Source: Actinomadura kijaniata NBRC 14229
Lineage (GTDB): Bacteria; Actinomycetota; Actinomycetes; Streptosporangiales; Streptosporangiaceae
Assembly (NCBI RefSeq): GCF_001552175.1
Contig: NZ_BCQR01000038.1
Span: 1-43,611 of the forward strand
Direction of reading: 5' to 3'
DNA: 43,611 nt
The position numbers and the translations under genes are program-made. Below the pieces are notes generated by a model. That model searched no databases. It had not been told where the DNA came from and was given only the letters and a program-made list of their open reading frames with translations. Below are positions 8,679 to 15,554 of the stretch, one piece after another; the first letter of the stretch is position 1; each line of letters begins with the position of its first letter.

Positions 8679-9704
8679 TCAGTGCGCGCTGGAGGCCGAC
8701 CAGATGTTGATCCCGGCTTCCACCGCGTCCTTGTCGATCGCGTCCAGCTCCTCGGCGGTGAACTCCAGGCGGTCCAGGCTCGCCACGTTCGCCTCCAGCT
8801 GGGCGACGCTGCTGGCCCCGATCAGCACCGAGGTGACCCGGCGGTCGCGCAGCGCCCAGGCCAGCGCCAGCTGGGCGAGGGACTGGCCGCGCCGGGCGGC
8901 GATCTCGTTCAGCGCCCGGACGTGCCGCAGGGTCTCCTCGGTGAGCAGGTCCGGGGACAGCGACTTGCCCTGGCTGGCGCGCGACCCCTCCGGTATCCCG
9001 TCGAGGTACCTGTCGGTGAGCATGCCCTGGGCGAGCGGGGAGAACGCGATGCAGCCCACCCCCTCCCGTTCCAGGGTGTCCAGCAGGCCGCCCTCGATCC
9101 AGCGGTTCAGCATCGAGTACGACGGCTGGTGGATCAGCAGCGGCGTGCCCATCTCCCGCAGGATCGCGGCGGCCTCGGCGGTGCGTTCGGGGGAGTAGGA
9201 GGAGATCCCGGCGTACAGGGCCTTGCCGGACCGGACCGCCCGGTCCAGCGCGCCCATCGTCTCCTCCAGCGGCGTCTCGGGGTCGAAACGGTGGCTGTAG
9301 AAGATGTCGACGTACTCCACGCCCATCCGCTTCAGCGACTGGTCGAGGCTGGCCAGCAGGTACTTGCGCGATCCCCACTCGCCGTACGGGCCGGGCCACA
9401 TGTCGTAGCCCGCCTTCGTTGAGATGACCATCTCGTCGCGGTAGGCGGCGAAGTCCTCGCGGAGGATCCGGCCGAAGTTCCTCTCCGCCGAGCCGTACGG
9501 CGGGCCGTAGTTGTTGGCCAGGTCGAAGTGCGTGATGCCGAGGTCGAACGCCCGGCGCAGGATCGCCCGCTGGGTGTCCAGCGGGCGGTCGTCGCCGAAG
9601 TTGTGCCACAGCCCCAGGGACACGGCGGGCAGTTTCAGCCCGCTGCGCCCGCACCGGCGGTACTGGATTCGGTCATAGCGGTCGGCTGCCGCTGCGTAGG
9701 TCAT
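8679..9704 (-). CDS. Aldo/keto reductase (YghZ-type glyceraldehyde 3-phosphate reductase family)
   Basis: 341 residues, a complete TIM-barrel aldo/keto reductase. The catalytic tetrad is visible as HFDLANNYG (Asp, Tyr), ISTKAGYDMW (Lys) and YSHRFD (His). SVLIGASS near the C-terminus belongs to the NADPH-binding site. The start MTYAAAADRYDR...YRRCGRSGLKLP aligns well with the N-terminus of E. coli YghZ, which reduces L-glyceraldehyde 3-phosphate and detoxifies methylglyoxal. No clear ribosome site precedes ATG 9704; a GACAAT hexamer ends 7 bases before it, so the mRNA could be leaderless. Monocistronic; the physiological substrate is not certain. Confidence 0.9.
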   Translation of the reverse strand: MTYAAAADRYDRIQYRRCGRSGLKLPAVSLGLWHNFGDDRPLDTQRAILRRAFDLGITHFDLANNYGPPYGSAERNFGRILREDFAAYRDEMVISTKAGYDMWPGPYGEWGSRKYLLASLDQSLKRMGVEYVDIFYSHRFDPETPLEETMGALDRAVRSGKALYAGISSYSPERTAEAAAILREMGTPLLIHQPSYSMLNRWIEGGLLDTLEREGVGCIAFSPLAQGMLTDRYLDGIPEGSRASQGKSLSPDLLTEETLRHVRALNEIAARRGQSLAQLALAWALRDRRVTSVLIGASSVAQLEANVASLDRLEFTAEELDAIDKDAVEAGINIWSASSAH

Positions 9705-9747
9705 GACCGTGATTGTCGCAGCGGGCCGTCCGGCGTCCCGCGCCGCC

Positions 9748-10149
9748 TCAGCGGTCGCGGCGCAGCGCCGTCCACTGGAGCGCGGCGAACCCGGCGACCA
9801 CGACGGCCTGCATGACCGCCCACACCGAGCCCAGGGTGTTCAACGACAGCCAGCCGGTGACCACGGCGACCACGCTCAGGACGGTCCACAGCAGGTTGGC
9901 CTCGACCACCGCCCGCACCGCGACGCGGCGGGGGCGGCCGGGCATCGAGACCGCCCACACGGCGGCCGCGTACACCAGCAGGAACGCGCCGATCGCGCGG
10001 CCCGGCCCGGCGGGCAGCCCGAGCAGGTCGGCCACGGGACCGGCCAGGGCCAGGTAGACCAGGCCGTTCACGCCGGTGACGACGGCGTCCAGCCGGAGCG
10101 CCAGGCGGAGCATGGGGCGGGCGGCGGTAACGGACGAAACGGTGGTCAT
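9748..10149 (-). CDS. Small four-helix membrane protein, function unknown
   Basis: 133 residues with four predicted hydrophobic helices: LDAVVTGVNGLVYLALAG, IGAFLLVYAAAVWAV, VEANLLWTVLSVVAVV and SVWAVMQAVVVAGFAAL, with short charged loops (MPGRPRR) between. The start at 10149 is preceded by GGAAGGGGA on the minus strand. The frame continues upstream for another ~170 codons, but that part is low-complexity shadow of the opposite gene and is not included. I do not recognise the family beyond a small integral membrane protein of actinobacterial type. It is divergent from the gene at 10265, with about 115 bases between them. Confidence 0.7.
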   Translation of the reverse strand: MTTVSSVTAARPMLRLALRLDAVVTGVNGLVYLALAGPVADLLGLPAGPGRAIGAFLLVYAAAVWAVSMPGRPRRVAVRAVVEANLLWTVLSVVAVVTGWLSLNTLGSVWAVMQAVVVAGFAALQWTALRRDR

Positions 10150-10264
10150 CGGGGTTCCCCTTCCGGGAGGTCCGCGTGTCGCTGACATCTCCGACGCTAG
10201 GGGGAGGAGGATCGGGGAAACGATTACCTCGCGGGTAGGCCCCGGGAAGACGGAGCGAGGAGAC

Positions 10265-10780
10265 ATGATGGGCGTGCTGTTCGAATACTTCCGCGCGGCC
10301 GACCGCGGCGCGGCCCTGGTGCTGCTCGGCCCGGACGGCGACCCGCCCTCGGCCCCGAGCGCCACCACCGCCGACGCGCTGCGCGCCGAGGGGATCGACT
10401 CGACGGTCATGCTGGGGCAGCTGGTGGCGCTGGTCCGCGAGGTGCCGTGGGACTCGGACCTGGTGCGCGTCGACCTGGTGTGGCCCGAGTCCGAGCCCGA
10501 CGCCGCCGACGCCGGGGACCTGGCGGAGGACTCGCCGTGGAACAGCGGCGTCACGGTGGAGGAGCTGGACGACGGGCTGCGCGACGACCTGGCCGCCGTG
10601 CCGGACGCCGAGCTGCCCGCCCTCGCCGGGCGGTGGGCGCGGATCGAGCGGACCGACGAGCTCACCGACGACGCCGACCCCGAGGCCCTGGCGGCGCTGC
10701 TGGCGCAGCTGGTGGGGCTGGCGCGCCGGGCCCGCGACGACGGCGACCACCTGTACTCCTGGTGCTCGGTCGAGGTGTGA
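10265..10780 (+). CDS. Conserved-looking soluble protein of unknown function
   Basis: 171 residues, acidic, no signal peptide or membrane segment. It opens MMGVLFEYFRAADRGAALVL and ends LYSWCSVEV; two centrally placed acidic segments (WPESEPDAADAGD, DELTDDADPEA) dominate. GAGCGAGGAGAC directly upstream supports ATG 10265 or the adjacent ATG 10268 over the open frame reaching back to 10076. I do not recognise a domain. Codon third positions are strongly GC-biased, as in real genes here. It is convergent with the acyl-CoA synthetase gene. Confidence 0.7.
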   Translation: MMGVLFEYFRAADRGAALVLLGPDGDPPSAPSATTADALRAEGIDSTVMLGQLVALVREVPWDSDLVRVDLVWPESEPDAADAGDLAEDSPWNSGVTVEELDDGLRDDLAAVPDAELPALAGRWARIERTDELTDDADPEALAALLAQLVGLARRARDDGDHLYSWCSVEV

Positions 10781-10781
10781 C

Positions 10782-10799
10782 CGCCCGGGCCGCCGGGCG
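10782..10799. terminator. Hairpin between convergent genes
   Basis: CGCCCG (10782-10787) and CGGGCG (10794-10799) form a 6-bp stem with a 6-base loop immediately after the stop of the upstream + strand gene and before the end of the minus-strand acyl-CoA synthetase gene. No T-run follows; it is a plausible GC-rich bidirectional terminator. Confidence 0.45.
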
Positions 10800-10816
10800 T
10801 CGGGGCCGGGGCGCGG

Positions 10817-12397
10817 TCAGTCGCGGGGCAGCTCCCGTCTGAGGAGCTTGCCGGTCGGGTTGCGGGGCAGCTCGTCCAGGAACACCACGTCGCGCGGCAC
10901 CTTGTAGCGGGCGAGGCGCGCGGCCACGTGCGCGCGCACCTCGTCGGCGGTCAGGTCGCCGACCACGAACGCCCGCAGCCGCGTCCCGAACTCCTCGTCC
11001 GGCACCCCGACGACCGCCGCCTCCCGGACGGCCGGGTGTGCCGACAGCAGCTCCTCGACCTCGCCGGGGTACACGTTCTCGCCCCCGGAGACGATCATGT
11101 CGTCGGCGCGGCCGTCCACGAACAGCCGTCCCGCCGCGTCCAGGTGCCCGAGGTCGCCGACCTCCATCAGCCGTCCCACCTCGGTCCGGCCGCCCCCGCC
11201 GGTGTAGCCGCCGAACCGCGCCGGGGAGTCCACGAAGATCCGGCCGGTGATGCCCGCCGGGACGCGCCGCCCGTGCCCGTCCAGGACCGCCACGACCGTG
11301 CCGGCCGGCGGGCGGCCCACGCAGCCGGGCGCTGCGGCCAGGTCGGCGGGCGTGGCGATCGTGACGCAGGACGCCTCGGTGGAGCCGTAGAAGTTGTAGA
11401 GCCTCGGCCCCAGCGCCGCCAGCGCCCGCCGCGCGAGCGGGGCCTCCAGCGGCGCGCCGCCGGTCAGCACCACCCGCAGCCCCGACAGGTCGGCCGCCGC
11501 CGTCCCGGGCAGGTCCAGCAGCCGTCTCAGCATCACCGGGACCGCGACGAACGCCGTGCAGCGGTGTCCCACCAGGTCGTCGAGGACGGCGGCGGCGTCG
11601 AACCGGCGGCGCAGCACCAGCGTGGAGCCGACGCCGAGCGCCAGCAGCGCCATCGTCAGCCCGAGCCCGTGGAACATCGGCGGCCCCACGAACACCGCCT
11701 CCCCGCCGCGCAGCGGGACCTTCGACAGGATCCCGCCGGGCAGCGCCACCGAGGGCCCCTGGTGGCGCGGCGCGCCCCTGGGCCGCCCGGACGTCCCGCT
11801 GGTCAGGATGACCATCGCGCCCTGCCGCGACGGCGCGGGCGGGGGAGCGGGGTCCCCCTCGGCGATGAGCGCGTCCAGGTCGCCGTCCCCCGCGTCGCGC
11901 CAGGCCGTGAACGCGCCGTCGCGTAGCTCCAGCCCCTCGGCGACGGCGGCGAACTCCTCGTCGTACACCAGCGCGGTCACGCCCTCGCGTTCCACCGCGT
12001 CGCGCAGTTGCGGGGCGGCGAAGTCGGTGTTGAGGAACAGCACCGACGCGCCGGTCTTGGCCCCGGCCGACATCGCCTCCAGCAGGCCCCGGTGGTTGCG
12101 GCACAGCACCCCGACCGTGGAGCCGACGCCGATCCCGCGCGCCCGCCAGGCGTTGGCGAGGGCGTTGCAGCGCCGCTCCAGCTCACCGAACGTCAGCGCG
12201 CCGCGCTCGTCGACCAGCCCGGTCCGGTGCGGGAAGCGGCAGGCGGGCAGCGTCGTCGCCGCGCCCAGCGGGCCGTACCCGCGCAGCGCCCGCAGCGTCG
12301 CGGCCAGCGCCGTCGGGGACGTCGGCCCGAGCATTCCGGCGCGCAGCGCGGCGCGCAGGCCGTTCAGCTCGGCGACGATCCGGGGAAGGGAGACCAT
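10817..12397 (-). CDS. AMP-binding acyl-CoA synthetase (fatty-acid/long-chain type)
   Basis: 526 residues, normal for the ANL superfamily. Motifs in order are the phosphate loop ILTSGTSGRPRGAPR (the usual Lys is Arg), NFYGSTEASC (A5), the A7/A8 region around VGDLGHLDAAGRLFVDGR and DDMIVSGGENVYPGEVEE, and the catalytic lysine in NPTGKLLRREL at the C-terminus. It activates a carboxylic acid as acyl-AMP and then forms the CoA thioester; chain length is unknown. ATG 12397 is chosen because the upstream frame, though open to 14233, is opposite-strand shadow. A promoter-like TACGAT ends 7 bases before the ATG, so the mRNA may be leaderless. No regulator gene is adjacent. Confidence 0.88.
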   Translation of the reverse strand: MVSLPRIVAELNGLRAALRAGMLGPTSPTALAATLRALRGYGPLGAATTLPACRFPHRTGLVDERGALTFGELERRCNALANAWRARGIGVGSTVGVLCRNHRGLLEAMSAGAKTGASVLFLNTDFAAPQLRDAVEREGVTALVYDEEFAAVAEGLELRDGAFTAWRDAGDGDLDALIAEGDPAPPPAPSRQGAMVILTSGTSGRPRGAPRHQGPSVALPGGILSKVPLRGGEAVFVGPPMFHGLGLTMALLALGVGSTLVLRRRFDAAAVLDDLVGHRCTAFVAVPVMLRRLLDLPGTAAADLSGLRVVLTGGAPLEAPLARRALAALGPRLYNFYGSTEASCVTIATPADLAAAPGCVGRPPAGTVVAVLDGHGRRVPAGITGRIFVDSPARFGGYTGGGGRTEVGRLMEVGDLGHLDAAGRLFVDGRADDMIVSGGENVYPGEVEELLSAHPAVREAAVVGVPDEEFGTRLRAFVVGDLTADEVRAHVAARLARYKVPRDVVFLDELPRNPTGKLLRRELPRD

Positions 12398-12437
12398 GCC
12401 CCGGATCGTAGGGAACAGCGCTACAAACAGACAAGAG
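12398..12437 (-). promoter_or_regulatory. Putative leaderless promoter of the acyl-CoA synthetase gene
   Basis: Read on the minus strand, TTGTCT is followed by 18 bases and then TACGAT, a good -10 hexamer, ending 7 bases before the ATG at 12397. Transcription would begin at or next to the start codon, and no Shine-Dalgarno sequence is present. The downstream arm of the 15-bp inverted repeat fills the -35/-10 spacer. Confidence 0.55.
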
Positions 12438-12452
12438 TTGTAGCGCTGTTCC
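12412..12452. promoter_or_regulatory. Perfect 15-bp inverted repeat, probable operator
   Basis: GGAACAGCGCTACAA (12412-12426) and its exact reverse complement TTGTAGCGCTGTTCC (12438-12452) flank an 11-base spacer. The repeat straddles the probable -35 element, so a dimeric repressor (for example TetR-like) bound here would block the acyl-CoA synthetase promoter. An intrinsic terminator for the upstream NmrA gene is less likely: no T-run follows on the minus strand. Confidence 0.7.
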
Positions 12453-12465
12453 TCCGGTGTCCGGG

Positions 12466-13296
12466 TCAGGCCGCCGGGCGGAACGCGTCGGCGTTGCCGG
12501 CCGCCCACTCCGCGAACGTCAGCGCCGGGCGTCCCAGCACCTCCGGCACCGTCGGCGCGACCGTGTAGCCGATCTCGGGGGTGTTGCCGAGCGCGTCCAC
12601 CAGGAACTCGATCAGCTCGGCGGCCATCCCGTCGGCCGCCCACTTCTCCCGGGCCTCCTGCTCGGTCAGCTCGACGAACGCGATGTCGCGCCCGACCGCC
12701 CCGGCCAGGATCCGCACCTTCTCCGCCGTCGTGATCGCCTCGGGCCCGGTCAGCACCAGCTCCCGGCCCGCGTACCCGCCCTCGGCCAGCACGGTCGCGG
12801 CGACCGCGCCGATGTCGGCCTCGTGGACCATCGCGCTGAGCCGCCCGCCGAACGGCTCGCGCACCACGCCCTCGGCCCGCACGCTCTCGGCCCACCACAG
12901 CAGCGTGTTGCCCATGAACTCGACCGGGACGAGCATCGTCCACTCCAGGTCGCTCGCGGTCAGGGCCTTCTCCAGCGCTCCCTCGTCGCGCCCGCCGAGC
13001 AGGGTCACCCGCCGCACGCCCTTGCGGACCATCAGGTCCACCAGCTCCGGGCCGTTGTCGAGGGCCCCGTACCCGTCGCCCGCGAAGTTGATCAGGTGGA
13101 CCCCCGTGACGCCGTCGAACGCGGCCTCCAGGGACCCGGTGTCGGCCAGGTCGCCGCCGACGACCTCGACGCCCGCGGGCAGGTCCGCCTTCTCGGGGGT
13201 GCGGCTGAGCGCGCGCACGTCCCGTCCGAGCCGCAGCAGTTCCGCCACCACGTGCCGACCGACCATGCCCGTCGCACCCGTCACCAGGAAGGTCAT
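12466..13296 (-). CDS. NmrA-like NAD(P)H-binding reductase
   Basis: 276 residues. It starts MTFLVTGATGMVGRHVV, a GxTGxxG dinucleotide-binding motif followed by the Arg-containing loop LSRTPEKAD that suits NADP(H). The body fits atypical SDR/NmrA quinone-reductase-like proteins: no YxxxK pair is evident, GGDLADTGSLEAAFDGVTGVH is typical, and the C-terminal half forms the small substrate domain. ATG 13296 has AAAAGGAG 7 bases upstream. The likely role is redox sensing or reduction of small electrophiles; the substrate is unknown. It lies 68 bases upstream of the acyl-CoA synthetase gene but appears to have its own promoter. Confidence 0.85.
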   Translation of the reverse strand: MTFLVTGATGMVGRHVVAELLRLGRDVRALSRTPEKADLPAGVEVVGGDLADTGSLEAAFDGVTGVHLINFAGDGYGALDNGPELVDLMVRKGVRRVTLLGGRDEGALEKALTASDLEWTMLVPVEFMGNTLLWWAESVRAEGVVREPFGGRLSAMVHEADIGAVAATVLAEGGYAGRELVLTGPEAITTAEKVRILAGAVGRDIAFVELTEQEAREKWAADGMAAELIEFLVDALGNTPEIGYTVAPTVPEVLGRPALTFAEWAAGNADAFRPAA

Positions 13297-13318
13297 ACCG
13301 TAACTCCTTTTCCAGAGC

Positions 13319-13362
13319 GGAACGTTCTGTTCCCATAGTAGCAGAACGGAACGCTTCATTCC
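13319..13362 (-). promoter_or_regulatory. Promoter with paired 15-bp operator-like repeats before the NmrA gene
   Basis: On the minus strand a strong -10 (TACTAT, 13340-13335) lies between two related 15-bp imperfect palindromes, GGAACGTTCTGTTCC (13319-13333) and GGAACGCTTCATTCC (13348-13362), with starts 29 bp apart. CGTTCTG (13323-13329) and CAGAACG (13342-13348) also form an inverted repeat centred on the -10. This is the layout of a repressor-controlled promoter; which regulator binds is unknown. Confidence 0.65.
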
Positions 13363-13414
13363 ACAAGAGAGAGCTACCGTTGTCGCGGTCACCGGAGAAA
13401 GGGGCGGGAGGCGG

Positions 13415-13996
13415 ATGGGCGACCGGGCGAGAACGCTCACCGAACGGCTGGAGGCCGCCCGGTGGGGCGGCGAACCGCTGCCGTCGTGGCCCCTGCTGTT
13501 CCGGGAGCACATGCGCATCGGCGCGTTGTGGGCGCGCCACCTGGGGCTGCGGGCCACGGTCTTCGACATCCCCGGCGAGGTCGCGCCCGGGATCGAGGCC
13601 GACGCCGCCCTCGTCCGGCGGGTCGACGAGACGCTGGCGAACGCGTACGCGAGCCACGACGACCGCCGGTCGGCGCGATGGGCCCTGGCCATGGCGGCCG
13701 TCCGGGACGAGGGCGCGGCGCTGCCGGACCTGCCCGACCCCTACGAACCGTTGATCATGCTGTTCGAGCGGGGCGGCTCGTTCGCCCGGGACTGCGCGGG
13801 CGTCCTGTGGGAGGTCGGGTTCGTCGGCGTCCCGCGCCGCAGGTACCTGGACGGCGAGGGCGTCACCGAGCCGGTCGCCCCTCTGGACCACGCCCTGCTG
13901 GACGCCTACGACCTGGACCGCGCCGCCCGGGACGCCCGCTGGCCCGGCGGGGCGAGCGCGATCCGCGAGGCCCTGGACGCGCTGCGGTCCCGCTGA
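13415..13996 (+). CDS. Protein of unknown function
   Basis: 193 residues, soluble, divergent from the NmrA gene. ATG 13415 has GGGAGG 4-9 bases upstream. Sequence features include an N-terminal amphipathic region (ARTLTERLEAARWGG), LFREHMRIGALWARHL, and DPYEPLIMLFERGGSF in the middle. No signal peptide, membrane helix, DNA-binding motif or known active site is visible. Codon third positions are nearly all G or C, which supports a real gene. The shared intergenic region raises the possibility that it is co-regulated with the NmrA gene. Confidence 0.7.
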   Translation: MGDRARTLTERLEAARWGGEPLPSWPLLFREHMRIGALWARHLGLRATVFDIPGEVAPGIEADAALVRRVDETLANAYASHDDRRSARWALAMAAVRDEGAALPDLPDPYEPLIMLFERGGSFARDCAGVLWEVGFVGVPRRRYLDGEGVTEPVAPLDHALLDAYDLDRAARDARWPGGASAIREALDALRSR

Positions 13997-14155
13997 GCGA
14001 CCGGCCGTCCGCCCTCGGACGGGACGGCCCGCCTGGTCCCGCGCGCCGAACCGGTGGACCTGCCAGGCGGGCGCGGGCTGCCCTTCGGGGAGCCCGGCCT
14101 GTTCGTCGCTACGGTCGCCGGCCATCTGGACCGGCACGTCGCCGTCCCGGCGTGA
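13997..14155 (+). pseudogene. Start-less coding-like frame, possible gene remnant
   Basis: Directly after the stop of the preceding gene, and in the same frame, 52 sense codons follow before TGA 14153-14155. About 47 of them end in G or C, as in true genes here. The translation includes LVPRAEPVDLPGG and LFVATVAGHLDRHVAVPA, which read like the C-terminus of a globular protein. There is no start codon or ribosome site. It may be the 3' remnant of a deleted gene, or a readthrough extension. I do not recognise the parent family. Confidence 0.4.
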
Positions 14156-14180
14156 CCCCGCGGAGGGGTGGGCGAATAGC

Positions 14181-14798
14181 ATGATCATGATGAGTGACGA
14201 GAACATCGGGGCCGCTGCCGTCCGTACCGCCACGCCCGGCGACCTGGACGGGATCGCCGACGTCCTGGCCGACGCCTTCGCCGACTACGCCTACACCCGC
14301 TGGGTCATCCCCGCCGACGACCACGAGCGGCGGCTGCGCGCGTTGCAGCTGTACTTCGCCGAACGGGTCGCGCTGCCCTACGGCAGCGGCTGGGTGGCGG
14401 GGGAGGGGGTGCCGGAGGCCGTGTCGCTGTGGACGCGGCCGGACAGCGAAGTCCCCGCCGAGCTGTTCACCGCCCCCGAGGTGCTGGAGCTGTACGGCGA
14501 CCGGGTCGCGCGGGGCATGGCGTTCGAGGAGGCCATGGGCCCGCACCGGCCCGCCGGGCCGTGCTGGTTCCTGGCCTCGATCGGGGTGCGCCGCGACCGG
14601 CGGGGCGCCGGGCTCGGGGCCGCGGTGCTGCTGCCCGGGCTGGAGGCCGCCGACCGCGACGGCCACGACGTCTACCTGGAGACCTCCGACGAGCGCAACG
14701 TCCGCTTCTACCGCCGCTTCGGCTTCGCGGTGACCGCCGAGACCGACCTGCCCGACGGCGGCCCGCGGAGCTGGGGAATGCTGCGGCGGGCCGGCTGA
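14181..14798 (+). CDS. GNAT-family N-acetyltransferase
   Basis: 205 residues. The acetyl-CoA pyrophosphate loop is RRDRRGAGLGAAVL near 137-150, preceded by the beta-strand WFLASIGV, and YLETSDERNVRFYRRFGF near 167-184 is the typical GNAT motif B. TATPGDLDGIADVLADAF at the N-terminus is motif C. The substrate is not predictable. Three ATGs (14181, 14187, 14190) are possible; GGAGGGG at 14162 favours 14181, while TAGCAT at 14177-14182 could drive leaderless initiation at 14190. It is 55 bases upstream of the cupin regulator, but that gene has its own promoter. Confidence 0.87.
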   Translation: MIMMSDENIGAAAVRTATPGDLDGIADVLADAFADYAYTRWVIPADDHERRLRALQLYFAERVALPYGSGWVAGEGVPEAVSLWTRPDSEVPAELFTAPEVLELYGDRVARGMAFEEAMGPHRPAGPCWFLASIGVRRDRRGAGLGAAVLLPGLEAADRDGHDVYLETSDERNVRFYRRFGFAVTAETDLPDGGPRSWGMLRRAG

Positions 14799-14809
14799 GG
14801 GCCCGCGCC

Positions 14810-14833
14810 TATACTCGTTCGGTAAAGCGAACG
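14810..14833 (+). promoter_or_regulatory. Promoter -10 and operator of the XRE-cupin regulator
   Basis: TATACT (14810-14815) is a strong -10. The 18-bp near-palindrome CGTTCGGTAAAGCGAACG (14816-14833) follows immediately and covers the expected transcription start. It matches 15 of 18 bases of the operator at 15521-15538, so the regulator probably represses its own gene. Confidence 0.75.
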
Positions 14834-14853
14834 GGTGAGGGAAAGGGACGGGT

Positions 14854-15465
14854 GTGAACGCTCCAGGCGAGTCGGTGCGGGAGACGCTGGCGACCAACCT
14901 CCGGCGCGTCCGGGGCGAACGGGACCTGTCGCTGTCGGAGCTGGCCCGCCGCTCCGGCATCGGCAAGGCCACGCTGTCGCAGCTGGAGGCCGGGTCGGGC
15001 AACCCGACCATCGAGACGGTCTTCAGCCTGTCGCGGGTGCTGGCCGTCCCCATCTCCGACCTGCTGGACCCGCCGCGCGCCGCCGGCCTGACCGTGGTGC
15101 GCGGCGCGGACGTCGAGGTGCTGCGCGGCCAGGGCGTGGACCTGCGCCCGCTGCGCGGCATCGAGTCCGGTGAGGCGATCTTCGAGGTGTACGACCAGCA
15201 GGTCAGGGCCGACTCGCGGCAGGACTCGCTCGGCCACGTCGGCACCGAGCACACCATCGTGCAGGCCGGGCGGCTCGGCGTTCGGGTCGACGGACGGGAG
15301 GTCGAGCTCGGCCCCGGCGACTACGTCGGGTTCGACGCGCTGCTGCCGCACTCCTACACCGCCCTCGACGGCCCCGTCCGCTCGGTGCTGCTCCTCCAGT
15401 ACCGCGCTGACCAGCGGCTTCACTCGGCGCCCACGCGGTTGCCCTGCCTGCCGGAAAAAGAGTGA
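14854..15465 (+). CDS. XRE-family transcriptional regulator with C-terminal cupin sensor
   Basis: 203 residues from GTG 14854. Residues ~8-66 are a helix-turn-helix domain (LSLSELARRSGIGKATLSQL, then NPTIETVFSLSRVL). Residues ~105-185 are a cupin_2-like beta-barrel (GTEHTIVQAG, VELGPGDYVGFDA, LPHSYTAL). This architecture binds a small metabolite in the cupin and DNA through the HTH. The gene lies just upstream of the hydroxyproline catabolic genes, and matched palindromes lie at its own promoter and at theirs, so hydroxyproline or a pathway intermediate is the likely effector. Repression is suggested by the operator position over the transcription start. Confidence 0.9.
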   Translation: MNAPGESVRETLATNLRRVRGERDLSLSELARRSGIGKATLSQLEAGSGNPTIETVFSLSRVLAVPISDLLDPPRAAGLTVVRGADVEVLRGQGVDLRPLRGIESGEAIFEVYDQQVRADSRQDSLGHVGTEHTIVQAGRLGVRVDGREVELGPGDYVGFDALLPHSYTALDGPVRSVLLLQYRADQRLHSAPTRLPCLPEKE

Positions 15466-15484
15466 CCCGGTGCGCCCGGGGGCG

Positions 15485-15538
15485 TTGACACTGGTCGGCC
15501 GGGAGGCATAGCCTCCGAAGCGTTCGGTTTACCGAACG
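15485..15538 (+). promoter_or_regulatory. Promoter and operator of the hydroxyproline catabolic operon
   Basis: A consensus -35 TTGACA (15485-15490), 18-base spacer and TAGCCT -10 (15509-15514) precede a perfect 18-bp palindrome CGTTCGGTTTACCGAACG (15521-15538). The palindrome begins at the expected transcription start and ends 16 bases before the first ATG. A second inverted repeat, GGAGGC-ATA-GCCTCC (15502-15516), overlaps the -10. Confidence 0.8.
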
Positions 15539-15554
15539 TTCATCGGAGGTGAGC

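Noticed and set aside
12412..12452. Intrinsic terminator for the NmrA gene
   Set aside because: The stem lacks a T-run on the minus strand and overlaps a -35/-10 promoter for the next gene, so an operator fits better.
10817..14233. Single 1138-residue minus-strand open frame joining the acyl-CoA synthetase to upstream sequence
   Set aside because: The part beyond 12397 is low-complexity shadow of the NmrA and unknown genes in other frames; the ANL protein is complete from 12397.
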